Positions 28,801 to 36,806 of a stretch of DNA of 64,000 nucleotides are shown here, piece after piece. The DNA is from Pseudoduganella aquatica (lineage in GTDB: Bacteria > Pseudomonadota > Gammaproteobacteria > Burkholderiales > Burkholderiaceae_D), in contig NZ_WWCU01000013.1 of NCBI RefSeq assembly GCF_009857595.1, positions 1 through 64,000 on the forward strand, written 5' to 3'. Each line of letters begins with the position of its first letter. The stretch's first letter is position 1. Under the pieces are notes generated by a model that was given only the letters and a program-made list of their open reading frames with translations, had not been told where the DNA came from and made no database searches. A program made the translations under genes and the position numbers.

Positions 28801-30031
28801 GATCGAGCAGCAGCGTGCCGCTCTTGCCGCCCGGCGCCTGGGCGCGGGTATCGACCTTGCCCTGCATGTCGAGGTAGTGGCCCGAGGTTTCCACCAGGCC
28901 GCCGTCGCCGCCCTGCGCGCCGCCGCGCGCGGACAGCTGGCCGAACACGCGGGTGGCGCCGTCGCTCCAGGCGATGATCTTGCCGCCGTCGCCGCGCACG
29001 GTGGCGTCGGCGCGCACGCTGGCGTCCGCGCCGATATAAGTCTGCCGGGCATGCGGCACCGCCGCGTTCTGTCCCTGGTAGTCGCCGCCGATCAGCACGC
29101 TGCCGCCGCCGGCCGCGCCGCTGGCGTCCACCGCCGCGTTGCCGCTCAGTCCCACGCGCTCGCCCAGCAGCTGGATCTCGCCGCCCTTGCCGGCGCTGTT
29201 GGTGGCGCTGGTCTGGCTGCCCGCCTCCAGCATGGTGGTGCTGTTGGCGCCGCCGGCCTTGAGCACGATCTTGCCGTTCTCGCCCACCGTCGCGCTGTCC
29301 GCGTTGATGCGGCCGCGCTGGTTCACCAGCGCGCCGTAGATGCCCACCTTGCCGCCCGCCGCCAGCACCTGGCCCAGGTTCAGCGCCTGGTCGGCCGGGG
29401 CCGACACCACCACGTGCACGTCCGGGTTGGCCGAGTCCACCAGCTGCACGCTATTGCCCGCCGCCAGCACCACTTCGCCCTGCGGCGAGGTGATCACGCC
29501 GCTGTTCTCCACGCCGGAGCCGATCAGGTAGACCTGGCCGCCGGACGGGGTGGTGATGCTGCCCTGATTGATGACCTTGCCGGCGCCGGCGCCGCCGAAG
29601 TGGTTTTTGCCGGCCAGGAAGTCGCTATTGCTGATGGCCAGACTGGAGGCCACCAGGCCGTTGACGTCGACCCGCGCGTCCTTGCCGAACAATATGCCGT
29701 TCGGGTTGATCAGATAGACCTTGCCGTTCGACTGCAGCGAGCCGAGGATTTTGCTGGGATCCTGGCCGACGATGCGGTTCAGCACCTTGCTGTCGCCGCT
29801 CTGCTGGATAAAGCGTGTGATCTCGTTGGGATTGATCGAGAAGTTCTGCCAGTTGATGATGGTGTTCGGCGTATTCGTAATCGAGTACAAATTGCCTTGC
29901 TGGAGGAAGGTGGCCTGGCCGGCGACGACCTGCGGTGTGCTGGGGTTGCCGTAAGCGGAGCCGTAGCAAGCTGCAACCAACACCGCGAGCAGCTTGCGCC
30001 GCATGCCTTGGGGAACCGGACCTGTCATCAT
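22847..30031 (-). CDS. Giant two-partner-secretion adhesin (TpsA, filamentous haemagglutinin type)
   Basis: This protein of about 2394 residues has a signal peptide (LLAVLVAACYGSAYG) and a TPS domain (about 25-300) with FSINPNEITRF, the NPNGILFG motif and VNGLVASSLAIS. Next come beta-helix repeats, GLUG repeats (about 920-1180, GGLVGxNxG units), four YDG/MBG-like repeats (about 1290-1640, VYDGTT/VYNGTT), further beta-helix, and a 290-residue Ala-rich helical repeat. The tail is Ser/Lys-rich, ending KKMYCN. The only cysteine outside the signal peptide is in that ending. GAGG (30040-30043) precedes the ATG at 30031. It is exported by TpsB and presumably acts as a surface adhesin. Confidence 0.93.
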   Translation of the reverse strand: MMTGPVPQGMRRKLLAVLVAACYGSAYGNPSTPQVVAGQATFLQQGNLYSITNTPNTIINWQNFSINPNEITRFIQQSGDSKVLNRIVGQDPSKILGSLQSNGKVYLINPNGILFGKDARVDVNGLVASSLAISNSDFLAGKNHFGGAGAGKVINQGSITTPSGGQVYLIGSGVENSGVITSPQGEVVLAAGNSVQLVDSANPDVHVVVSAPADQALNLGQVLAAGGKVGIYGALVNQRGRINADSATVGENGKIVLKAGGANSTTMLEAGSQTSATNSAGKGGEIQLLGERVGLSGNAAVDASGAAGGGSVLIGGDYQGQNAAVPHARQTYIGADASVRADATVRGDGGKIIAWSDGATRVFGQLSARGGAQGGDGGLVETSGHYLDMQGKVDTRAQAPGGKSGTLLLDPTDIYIADNALAAFYGGGMPLTAPPLLQDLTGKIFEIASVAHESLLTTSALQALLDTTDVTVRTTNSSGTGDGSIHVINAVGWTSASSLTLQADKDIFLKAGISAPNAALNLNAGAGRIVQTTSPVDGLTAKSLSALAAGDITLDNTGNGVSGATTLNSTSRTGNITLSGQSFKLGNSSAGGNLTVSAANGDLAVTGTVTAGGAVALSTLAGAGHRITNSGGVTSGASIELNSDKMTLAGGTLTAPSVLLKSGNAINIGATTDTAGTLELSTADLASVTANELQVTVTGGEKDILVSASLAFGKQLALTATHDITLGAAVATGGLTLSASRDIAATGSVAVDGTFNLVQGSWSQNANTLPAFSAKDFRLSGGTFLRGYGTGDSGYMLSDVYGLQGVATLGSSLAFTLGGNIDATGTSLWNGGAGFKPIGNSDYAYSGIFDGYGKTITGLVINRPEINNVGLFSHLGSGSTVRDLVLQGASVTGAANVGALAGNSGGTVRNVVLQGGSVTGTENVGALAGYNSGIAIEKVASSASVSGIRNAGGLVGNTTGNITESSATGAVTGRHAAMDANSIGGLVGLNSGAITKSFATGAVDTIGQGYAGGLVGTNSGTVTSSYASGAVATIGEIVGGLVGDNYGTIARSYATGNVAAGRNVGGLVGRNGYDGQSAASLSNVYASGNVSHRGSSTDFVHNNAGGLLGEFAAGAITNAYATGQVDGSGFGTGVNGLVGFTNGSQVVHGYYDTTKAGRSTDAAGGIGLTTAQTKLQSSFDGFFTGDVWRIYDGYTTPLLKNFLTPVTVTVTGSNASAVYGNALPTYTGTPTYDGLLNGDSLSGTLGWGAAKNVGTYSTGGLYSTAYDITYAAGAPTLAITRRELTATIGGSKVYDGTTTFSNASATLSGVAYDDVVSASVSASYADKNAGTGKALSGVELHLNESAASNNYTLKTTYNSDAEITRAALSVGGISGVNRVYNGTTAATVNAAGDWSVHGLSGDTVTAALAGGYTFSDKNVGVEKSIRVPLTLSGTDAGNYLPYTTTYANISAAPLSISGLTGVNRVYDGTNNATVGNATFSGVFGSDVVTLGTVHAYFTGGKNVGSNKAIAFEGLASLGGADGANYQVTGAMPGNVSASITPATLTVNGITAQNRAYNGGTGVTLNVGEGGNLGGVILGDNVLLNSSSMSGSFADRNVGNGKTVTVSGLSLDPSADSGNYVLAAPTLTANITQLGKAIWTGSAGNNLWSDASNWAGGAVPTASNVIAAELSAYGGAVIYDGGATTLNSLTSVHGQGLTMRDGALTLGVTSGDTSSLSGGALSLTSGSLNLVGSLTSGSYAQTGGTLNGGSSGRLTTNTFNQSGGTISGLTGLTVNSQYAQSGGSIAIPGTVTIHHYTGNLVVGSISALESIALYTGEGGGGISQNGALNTGTLTVSSQGGVTLNNSGNHVLHFSGSNSGGSGISLYNTLSGEEQLAVGPLSTTAGSLLIDNVGGIYTAGTLSAGGGAIFLTAHSPITISDTLVADSISLSASTGISLTQDANLQANHNISMVAGTGIALAGMLNSSHGSINLQAQTGSITADPDMHITGAGAVRLTAPHGSISAPSGIFQGGSQPVLTDSAAAAAAAAKAAAEAAAQAAAEAAAKAAAEAAAKAAAEKAAAEAAAKAAAEKAAAEAAAKAAAEEAAAKAAAEAAAKAAAEEAAAKAAAEKAAAEAAAKAAAEKAAAEAAAKAAAEKAAAEAAAKAAAEKAAAEAAAKAAAEKAAAEAAAKAAAEKAAAEAAAKAAAEAAAKAAAEAAAKAAAEEAAAKAAAEEAAAKAAAEAAAKAAADAAAKAAADAAAKAAADAAAKAAADAAAKAAADAAAKAAADAAAKAAADAAAKAAAEAAAKAAADAAAAKQAADAAAAAAQNDSTAPVGQALNSTVNIINTAAGTPGKQAGSTPDGAGAGSAGSSSAASSQPADTKKDDGKKEDSKDSGATGLSAVKTEPTKKMYCN
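23110..23975. repeat. Tandem repeats encoding an EAAAK-type helical stalk
   Basis: Inside the adhesin gene, degenerate tandem repeats encode 13-residue units KAAAEKAAAEAAA (about 23400-23960) and 8-residue units KAAADAAA (about 23150-23390). The codons vary (GCC/GCT/GCG), so the DNA repeat is less exact than the protein repeat. The region should form one long charged alanine helix. All six frames stay open here, which explains several false ORFs. Confidence 0.9.
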
Positions 30032-30064
30032 CGTACTTACCTCATTGTGCATATTTTTAGCGTG

Positions 30065-31117
30065 TCACCAGCTCAGGTCTACCCTGACGTGCAGGCGATT
30101 TTTATCTTGTGACGGCATCTGGCTGGAGCGCAGCACATGGCCGTAGTCCAGCTGTACATCCACATCGCGGGAGATATTGACGCGCAGGCCCACGCCCACG
30201 CTGCCGATCGATTTCGTGCGCAGCTCGCCTCCCTGTTCGAGGTTGCGCTTGATCAGCCCCTTGTCATAAAACACCAGTGCGCGGCATTGCCAGCGCGAAT
30301 CGCCGCACAACTGCGGCGAGTATAGCTCGACATTGGCGGTCAGTCCGCTGTCATTTGCCAGGTCGCGGGCGCTAAAACCACGCACCCGGGCGCCGCCGCC
30401 GATGCCGATCTGCTCCCCCGCCACCAGCGCGTCGCGCGTGTACTGCCCGTTCACGGCGGCGCGCATCTGGAAATCGCGCGGCAGCTGCCGGGTCAGGCTG
30501 GCCGCCAGCCGCACGATGCTGTAGCGGGCGTCCGCGCCGGGCCGCGCCCGGCTGAAATCGTCCTGCCCGCCGCGCGCGCCGCCGGCCAGGTTGTGCAGCA
30601 CAGTCACCGAGCCGTTCAGCTCGCCCTTGTCGAACAGCCAGTTGCCGCTGTAATTCAGGCTCAGCGGATGGACCGTCACGCCGCCGCCCGCTTCGCCGTC
30701 CTGCTGTCCGCCGTCGGCGCGGAAGGCCTTGATGCCGGCGCCCAGGTTCAAGCGCCCCTCATGGCTGTCGCTCTTGGACAGCAGCTGGCTGTAGCGCGCC
30801 CCCAGCATGGCGCCCTTGCCGCCCTCCTGCCAGGTCCGGTCTTGCCAGGCACGGTCTTGCGAAACAAATTCGGCCTGGTTGTAGCCGCCGTACAAGTCCA
30901 GCGTGGCACCCGGCGTGGACGCCGGCAGGCTGTAGTCGATGCGCACGCCGCCGCGCAAGCGGCCGTCCGCGCCATTCTTCCCAGCCGCCCCGCTGTTATC
31001 CAGGGTCACGGTTCCGGACAGGGCGGGCTTTTCCGCTTCCTGGCCGCCGCAAACAACCGCGCCGGGAGCGGCGGCGAAGGCCGCTCCAGCCAGCAGTTGC
31101 ACGACGCGGCATCGCAT
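30065..31117 (-). CDS. POTRA-less TpsB-like outer-membrane beta-barrel
   Basis: This 350-residue protein has a signal peptide (VVQLLAGAAFAAAPGAVVC) followed directly by barrel strands (SGTVTLDNSGAAGKNGADGR) that align with the barrel half of the TpsB protein at 20442-22019. Shared features include TVHPLSLNYSGNW, VRGFSARDLANDSGL, the CRALVFYD strand, QLDYGHVL and the terminal RLHVRVDLSW. The two POTRA domains that bind the secreted partner are absent, so the length is about two thirds of the family. GGAGG precedes the ATG. It is the first gene before the adhesin. Its role is unknown: anchoring, a helper pore, or a relic. Confidence 0.8.
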   Translation of the reverse strand: MRCRVVQLLAGAAFAAAPGAVVCGGQEAEKPALSGTVTLDNSGAAGKNGADGRLRGGVRIDYSLPASTPGATLDLYGGYNQAEFVSQDRAWQDRTWQEGGKGAMLGARYSQLLSKSDSHEGRLNLGAGIKAFRADGGQQDGEAGGGVTVHPLSLNYSGNWLFDKGELNGSVTVLHNLAGGARGGQDDFSRARPGADARYSIVRLAASLTRQLPRDFQMRAAVNGQYTRDALVAGEQIGIGGGARVRGFSARDLANDSGLTANVELYSPQLCGDSRWQCRALVFYDKGLIKRNLEQGGELRTKSIGSVGVGLRVNISRDVDVQLDYGHVLRSSQMPSQDKNRLHVRVDLSW

Positions 31118-31242
31118 GATGGCCTCCGCCAGGACTTGACTTGAAAGAAATGGATGTTTCTCTCAGTTTAGTCCGAAATACGGCTGGCGTCCGCATTTTT
31201 CGCGGCTTTGATGCATTTCCGCACAGATACTTTTTGTCGTTT

Positions 31243-33495
31243 TTACTTGGTATCGAAAGTCGTTACGCCGTCCCAGCCGGCGCCCGGCGGGTGCGCCCGG
31301 TGGTGCGCCACACGCTCCAGATACAGTTGGTACAGGCCGTGCGGCGCCCCGGCCTGCAGCGCCTCCAGCGCCGCCTGGGCCGCGTCCCACTGCTGGCTGC
31401 GCACCAGGGCCAGCGCCGCGTGCCAGCGCGCCAGTTCGTCCCGGGCCGGCTGCGCCAGCGCGCTGTCCAGCGCCAGCGGCTCGAAAATGGCCACCGGCTC
31501 GTTCTTGCCCTTCACGCGCACCAGGTCCAGCTCGCGGTAGGCGAATTCCGGCGCTTCGGCGCGCGTGACCTCGCCCACGGCGATGCCCACGCCATACACC
31601 TTGGTGATGCCTTCCAGCCGCGCCCCCAGGTTGACCGCGTCGCCCATGACGGTATAGGCGCGGCGGATCTCCGAGCCCATGTCGCCCACGTGCATCTGGC
31701 CGGTGTTCAGGCCGATGCCGATTTTCAGCTCCGGCCAGCCGCGCTGCAGGAAGTCCTGGTTCAGCCGCTGCGCGCTGGCCTGCATCAGCAGTGCGGTGGC
31801 CACGCCCCGGCTGGCGTGGTCCGGGAAGGCCACCGGCGCGCCCCAGAAGGCCATCACCGCGTCGCCTATGTATTTGTCCAGCGTGCCGCGGTGGCTGTCG
31901 CGGATGTCGGTCGACATCGCCGTCAGGTAGAGATTGATGTACTCGCGCAGGACTTTCGGCGTCAGGCCTTCAGAGATGGTGGTGAAGCCGCGCACGTCGA
32001 CGAACATCACGGTCAGCTCGCGGCTTTCGCCGTCCATATTGTACTTTTCCGGATTTTCGGCCATCTCGGCCACCAGTTCGGGCGCCACGTATTCGCCAAA
32101 GCGCGACACCAGCGCGCGGCCGCGCCGCACCTCGAAGAAATAGCCCCATGCCACGTTCAGGATGAACAGCGCCAGCGCCAGCACCAGCATGGACGAGACG
32201 TTGAACACGAGGTCGTGCGCGCTGTACAGGTAGAAATTGAAGGCCGCCGCCGCGCCGCCCGCCAGCAGCGCCAGCAGGATGGACCAGGCCGGCGCCAGCA
32301 CCGGCAGCAGCAGCGCCAGGAGCAGGCCCAGCACCAGCAGCTGCACCGCCTCGAACTGCGAAGCGTAGTCGGGCCGGAACTTGAAGCTGCCGTCCAGGAT
32401 GGAGCTGATCATATTGGCGTGGATTTCCACCCCGGGATACTGGGCGTTGACCGGGGTGGCCCGCAAGTCGTTCAGGCCGGGCGCGGTGGTACCCACCAGC
32501 ACGATGGCGCCGGCCAGCTGTTCGGCCGGCACGGCGCCGCGCAGCACGTCGGCCGCCGACACGTAGCGGTAGCCGCCGCCCTGCGGGCCGCCGGGGCCGC
32601 GGTACTGCACCGTGGTGGTCAGCCCCTCGCCGACCGGGATGCGGATATTGCCTTCCGCGTGGAACAGGCCGATGGCTTCCAGGCCGCCGTTGGCGCGTTG
32701 GGACTCGGACAAGGTGTCCACCGTGCCCTCGAACAGGGGGTTGATGGCGCGCGCCCGCAGCGCCACGGCGGCGGTGGCCAGCGAGAGCGTTGGGTAGTAG
32801 CCCTGGCCGATCTTTTGCAGCAGCGGCGTGGAACGCACCACGCCGTCGCGGTCCGGCATGGCGGTGAAGATGCCGGCGCTGAGCGCGGCCGACTGCAGGC
32901 GCGCGATATTGGCCTCGTAGCCGGCCACCTTGTAGGCGTCCACGGTGCGGCCGTTCAGCGCTTCCTCGGTGAACGCCGGTTTCGGCAGCATGCCCTTGGC
33001 CTGGCTGCCGGACAGGTTGTAGCCCAGCACCACCGGCTGGCCTTGCAGCGCCTGCGCCAGCAGGCCGTCGTAGTCGAGCTGCGGCTGCAGGCGCGCCAGC
33101 TGGCCCTGCAGGCCGGGCACTTGCTGCAGCTCGCCCTGGGCCAGCTGTTTCAGCACGTCATAGCCGGAACTGGTGTCCGGCTCGGGGAAGGAGACGTCGA
33201 AGCCGACCGCCGCCACTTCGTATTTCACGGTGAGCTGTTCGACCAGCCTGGCCATCACGTTGCGGCTCCACGGGAAGCGCCCCACTTCGGCCAGGCTCTT
33301 CTCGTCGATGTCGACAATCACCACGCGCGGGTCGAGCACCGGCGTTTCCAGCCGCATGCGCAGGCCGGAGACGAAGGTATCCATGCGGTCCAGCGTGTCC
33401 GCGTGCAGCACGTTGGCCGTGTGCAGGATGGCGGCGGCGCACAGCAGCAGCCCTAGCAGCCAGCGCGCGCCGTATTTTTGCAATAGCCTGGCCAT
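31243..33495 (-). CDS. CHASE2-domain class III adenylate/guanylate cyclase
   Basis: This 750-residue membrane protein has an N-terminal membrane segment, a large extracytoplasmic CHASE2 sensor (about 30-330, VVIVDIDEKSLAEVGRFPW ... GFDVSFPEP), three closely spaced membrane helices (about 345-430), and a class III cyclase domain (about 485-670). The domain has both metal aspartates (MFVDVRGFT, YIGDAVMAFWG), a Lys (LDKYIGD) that favours ATP, and YTVMGDAVNLGARLE. It probably makes cAMP in response to an envelope signal. It starts 3 bp behind the HD-GYP gene and precedes the adhesin genes. Confidence 0.93.
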   Translation of the reverse strand: MARLLQKYGARWLLGLLLCAAAILHTANVLHADTLDRMDTFVSGLRMRLETPVLDPRVVIVDIDEKSLAEVGRFPWSRNVMARLVEQLTVKYEVAAVGFDVSFPEPDTSSGYDVLKQLAQGELQQVPGLQGQLARLQPQLDYDGLLAQALQGQPVVLGYNLSGSQAKGMLPKPAFTEEALNGRTVDAYKVAGYEANIARLQSAALSAGIFTAMPDRDGVVRSTPLLQKIGQGYYPTLSLATAAVALRARAINPLFEGTVDTLSESQRANGGLEAIGLFHAEGNIRIPVGEGLTTTVQYRGPGGPQGGGYRYVSAADVLRGAVPAEQLAGAIVLVGTTAPGLNDLRATPVNAQYPGVEIHANMISSILDGSFKFRPDYASQFEAVQLLVLGLLLALLLPVLAPAWSILLALLAGGAAAAFNFYLYSAHDLVFNVSSMLVLALALFILNVAWGYFFEVRRGRALVSRFGEYVAPELVAEMAENPEKYNMDGESRELTVMFVDVRGFTTISEGLTPKVLREYINLYLTAMSTDIRDSHRGTLDKYIGDAVMAFWGAPVAFPDHASRGVATALLMQASAQRLNQDFLQRGWPELKIGIGLNTGQMHVGDMGSEIRRAYTVMGDAVNLGARLEGITKVYGVGIAVGEVTRAEAPEFAYRELDLVRVKGKNEPVAIFEPLALDSALAQPARDELARWHAALALVRSQQWDAAQAALEALQAGAPHGLYQLYLERVAHHRAHPPGAGWDGVTTFDTK

Positions 33496-33498
33496 CGG

Positions 33499-35157
33499 CT
33501 ACGGGGTGTAGCCGGGGATCTTGGACTCGTCCACATGGTCCAGCTGGCGCTCGTCCACGTTCTTGTGCGCGAAGTTCAGGTAGACCTTCTGGCGGATGAA
33601 GATGTCGAACAGGTCCGGATCGATGTGGCCGTTCAGGCTGAAATTGCCCAGGATGCGCAGCGACTCGGACAGCGGCTTGCCTTTTTTATACGGCCGGTCG
33701 CGCGCGGTCAGCGCCTCGAAAATATCGGCGATGGCCATGATGCGCGCCTGCACCGACATCTGGTCCTTGGTCAGCCCGCGCGGATAGCCCTTGCCGTCCA
33801 TGCGCTCGTGGTGGCCGCCGGCGTATTCCGGCACGTTCTGCAGGTGCTTGGGCCACGGCAGCGACTCCAGCATGCGTATCGTGACCGAAATGTGGTTGTT
33901 GATTTCCTTGCGTTCCGGCTCGGTCAGCGTGCCGAAGCGGATGTTCAGGTTCTCGGTCTCCTCGGCGGTGAGGAAGTCCTGCTCCTCGCGCACGAACGGC
34001 CGCTCCTCGGCGCCCGGCTCCTTCTTCTGCACGCGCGGGCCGGTCCAGCGGTAGCCGGCGATCTGGCGCACGCGCTCCTGGTCTTCCGGCTTCATGCCCT
34101 CGCCGCCCACATTGGCCACGCGCAGGAACTGGCGGTCCCGCTCCAGCTGCGCCAGCTCCTCGGCCAGGGCCGCGTCGATGGCGGCGTGGTCGCCGCCGGC
34201 CAGCTTGGCCTTCAGCGCGCGGATTTCGGCGTCGCGCATCAGCACTTCGAAGCGGGCGCTGACCATGTGGATGCGGTCGAAAATGGTTTCCAGCTTGGTG
34301 CCCTTGTCCACCACGTGGACCGGCGTGGTGATCTTGCCGCAGTCGTGCAGCAGGCCGGCCAGCCACAGTTCCTTGCGGTCGCCGTCGGTCATGCGGAAGT
34401 CGGCCAGCGGACCGCTGTCGGCGTTGTGCACCGCCTCGGCCAGCATCATGGTCAGTTCGGGCACGAACTGGCAGTGGCGGCCGGTGTAGGGCGATTTTTC
34501 GTCGATGCCGATGTTGATCAGGTTGACCAGCGCTTCCAGCAGGTCTTCCAGCTGCTGGATCAGGCGCTGGTTGGTCAGCGCCACGGCGGCCTGCGCGGCC
34601 AGCGCCTCGATAAAGCGCTGGTCGGTGGGCGAGAAGGCGCAGATGGCGCCGGTGCCCGGATCTTTCGCGTTGACCAGCTGCAGCACGCCCACCAGCTCGC
34701 CTTCGTGGTCGGTCATCGGCACCGTCAGGAAGGACTGCGAATGGTAGCCGCGCTGCTGGTCGAAGGAACGCATGCCGGAGAAGTTGAACACGTCGGCCTG
34801 GTACACGTCCTCGATATTCACCGAGAGCCGGAAGTTGGCCGAGTAGGCCGCCACCGAGGACAGGTTTTTGTCGCCCTGCTCGTCGTACAGGGGCACGGCC
34901 GGAATGTCGATCTTGTCGCCGCTGGCGCCGCCCTGGCGTATGCCCAGGGTGTCGTTGACGGAAATGTGGAAGCACAAGCTGGCGCCGTCGGCGCTGGGGC
35001 GGTACAGCGTGCCGCCGTCCGCATGGGTCATGCCCTTGGCCACCATCAATATGCGTTCGAGCAGCTGGTCCGTGTCATGGCTGGCGCCGAGCGCCACGCT
35101 CAGTTCCGTCAGCTGGTCCAGCCGCTGCGCGATTTGTATGTGGTTCAGCTCTTGCAT
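33499..35157 (-). CDS. GAF and HD-GYP domain phosphodiesterase
   Basis: This 552-residue cytoplasmic protein has a GAF sensor domain (about 20-185) and an HD-GYP domain with LLHDCGKI (about 270) and the GYP motif HHERMDGKGYPRGL (about 448-460). HD-GYP enzymes hydrolyse c-di-GMP. An inserted stretch of about 100 residues separates the HD motif from the GYP motif, longer than usual. It is transcribed with the CHASE2 cyclase (3-bp gap), placing c-di-GMP breakdown and cyclic-nucleotide synthesis in one unit. Confidence 0.9.
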   Translation of the reverse strand: MQELNHIQIAQRLDQLTELSVALGASHDTDQLLERILMVAKGMTHADGGTLYRPSADGASLCFHISVNDTLGIRQGGASGDKIDIPAVPLYDEQGDKNLSSVAAYSANFRLSVNIEDVYQADVFNFSGMRSFDQQRGYHSQSFLTVPMTDHEGELVGVLQLVNAKDPGTGAICAFSPTDQRFIEALAAQAAVALTNQRLIQQLEDLLEALVNLINIGIDEKSPYTGRHCQFVPELTMMLAEAVHNADSGPLADFRMTDGDRKELWLAGLLHDCGKITTPVHVVDKGTKLETIFDRIHMVSARFEVLMRDAEIRALKAKLAGGDHAAIDAALAEELAQLERDRQFLRVANVGGEGMKPEDQERVRQIAGYRWTGPRVQKKEPGAEERPFVREEQDFLTAEETENLNIRFGTLTEPERKEINNHISVTIRMLESLPWPKHLQNVPEYAGGHHERMDGKGYPRGLTKDQMSVQARIMAIADIFEALTARDRPYKKGKPLSESLRILGNFSLNGHIDPDLFDIFIRQKVYLNFAHKNVDERQLDHVDESKIPGYTP

Positions 35158-35431
35158 GGTGTTTTTACAATCTTTGGTGCATAGACGATATTGATTAGAA
35201 GTGTAGCCTCAGTGCAAGCGGCTGTACATTGGAAATGCGCCGAAATCCCCGCCGAACAGGCGTGCGCCGCGCACATCGCTCAATTTCGCAACTTTTGGCC
35301 CAGAATCGATAAAAAAAAGGCTATCATCGGAGGGGATCGTCACTTGCCTGTTCAATCATGGTTCATATTGAATAGTCAACAGAAGGGCGGCAGTGTGGAA
35401 CGCCAGTGGGCGGAGTTAAAAGGCAGAGAGC

Positions 35432-36325
35432 ATGAAATTCAAATTTTGGGGGGTGCGCGGCTCGATTCCCTCCCCCGGTCCGCGCACTGCGCGCTATGGC
35501 GGCAACACCACCTGCATCGAGGTGCGCAGCGACGACGACACCTTGATCATTATCGACGGCGGCACCGGCCTGTTTGCGCTGGCGCAGTCGCTGATCGCCC
35601 AGAAGAAAACCCCGGTGCAGGCGAATATCTTCATCACCCATAGCCACTGGGACCATATCCACGGCCTGCCCTTCTTCACCCCGCTGTTCATCAAGGGCAG
35701 CCGCGTGCGCCTGCACGGCACCACCGATCCGGACACCGGCAACGGCATTGAGCATGTGATGGGCGTGCAGCTGCAGAACAGCTATTTCCCGGTCAGCGAA
35801 ACGCAGATGGACGCCACCATCGAATACCGCACGCTGGCGGTGGACGAGGCGATTGAAGTGGGCGACGCGGTGGTGTCGAACGTGGTCATGAACCATCCGG
35901 TGATCGACTTGGGCTACCGCATCGACTGCAACGGCAAATCGGTGTTCTTCACCGGCGACCACGAACCGCATTACAACATCTACCCGGAAGACCACCCCGA
36001 GTACGCGGCCTACCAGCAGCATATCCAGGAACGCGCCCGCGCGCAGGAGGACAAAGTGCGCGGCGTGACGGCGCTCATCGTCGACTGTTCCTATACCCGC
36101 GAAGAATACCCGGCCAAGCAGGGCTGGGGACACGGCACCTTCGATTCGGCCTTCGACATGGCCATCAAGGCCGGCGCCAAACGGCTGTACTGCACCCACC
36201 ACGAACCGACCCGGAGCGACGACGAGCTGGAAGCGGTGTTCGCCGAAGTGATGGCGCGCCGCGCCCCGCTGCCGGAAGGCCTGGAGGTGGTGCTGGCCTA
36301 CGAAGGGCTGGAAGTCGAACTTTAA
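35432..36325 (+). CDS. Metallo-beta-lactamase-fold hydrolase
   Basis: This 297-residue protein has the metal motif THSHWDHIHG (about 70-79), further His/Asp ligands in FFTGDHEPHY and a late CTHHEP, and the start MKFKFWGVRGSIPSPGP that is typical of a subgroup of RNase Z/PhnP-like hydrolases. The substrate is unknown. It is divergent from the HD-GYP gene, with 274 bp between them that hold no further gene but include a 6-bp inverted repeat TTCAAT...ATTGAA (35351-35372). That arrangement suggests shared regulation. Confidence 0.88.
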   Translation: MKFKFWGVRGSIPSPGPRTARYGGNTTCIEVRSDDDTLIIIDGGTGLFALAQSLIAQKKTPVQANIFITHSHWDHIHGLPFFTPLFIKGSRVRLHGTTDPDTGNGIEHVMGVQLQNSYFPVSETQMDATIEYRTLAVDEAIEVGDAVVSNVVMNHPVIDLGYRIDCNGKSVFFTGDHEPHYNIYPEDHPEYAAYQQHIQERARAQEDKVRGVTALIVDCSYTREEYPAKQGWGHGTFDSAFDMAIKAGAKRLYCTHHEPTRSDDELEAVFAEVMARRAPLPEGLEVVLAYEGLEVEL

Positions 36326-36335
36326 GCCTCGATGT

Positions 36336-36806
36336 CTAAACCGGCTCCAGGCGCTTTTCAAAACACAGCGATTCCGGTTTGGCTGCGTAGCGGCCAAAAT
36401 TGGGAATCAGCGCGTATCCGCGCGCCGCATAGAACGCCACGGCGCGGGCATTCACGCGCCGCGCGGACAGGCGCAGCGCGCCGTAGCCCAGCGCAGCCGC
36501 CTCGCTTTCAAGGAAGGCCAGCACAGCGCTGCCGCAGCCGGCATGCCCCGGCCGCGCGTACATGCGCTTGATCTCCGCAACACCCTCTTCCAGCGGCCGC
36601 AAGGCGCCGCAGCCGGCGGCCGCGCCGTCCCTGCCGCGCGCCACGGCGAAGCGGGCCAGCGGGCCGCGCACATCATCGGGATCGAAGGAGGACTGGCCGC
36701 TGTCGCCGGTGAGCGCCGCCAGCACGGCCGACAGCTCGGCCATCAGCTGCGCCGCGTCGGGCGAACCGGGATCGGCCGCTTCCACGCGCCAGGCTGCGCG
36801 CATCAC
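36336..36806 (-). CDS. GNAT family N-acetyltransferase
   Basis: This 156-residue protein has the acetyl-CoA-binding pattern RMYARPGHAGCGSAVLAFLE (motif A, R/Q-x-x-G-x-G/A in a modified form) and LSARRVNARAVAFYAARGY (motif B). The substrate is unknown. Its ATG overlaps the stop of the symporter gene (ATGA), so the two are translationally coupled. It is convergent with the metallo-hydrolase gene. Confidence 0.8.
   Translation of the reverse strand: MMRAAWRVEAADPGSPDAAQLMAELSAVLAALTGDSGQSSFDPDDVRGPLARFAVARGRDGAAAGCGALRPLEEGVAEIKRMYARPGHAGCGSAVLAFLESEAAALGYGALRLSARRVNARAVAFYAARGYALIPNFGRYAAKPESLCFEKRLEPV

Noticed and set aside
31118..31242. Promoter for the adhesin genes
   Set aside because: Several AT-rich hexamers occur but no convincing -35/-10 pair; left uncalled although a promoter here is likely.
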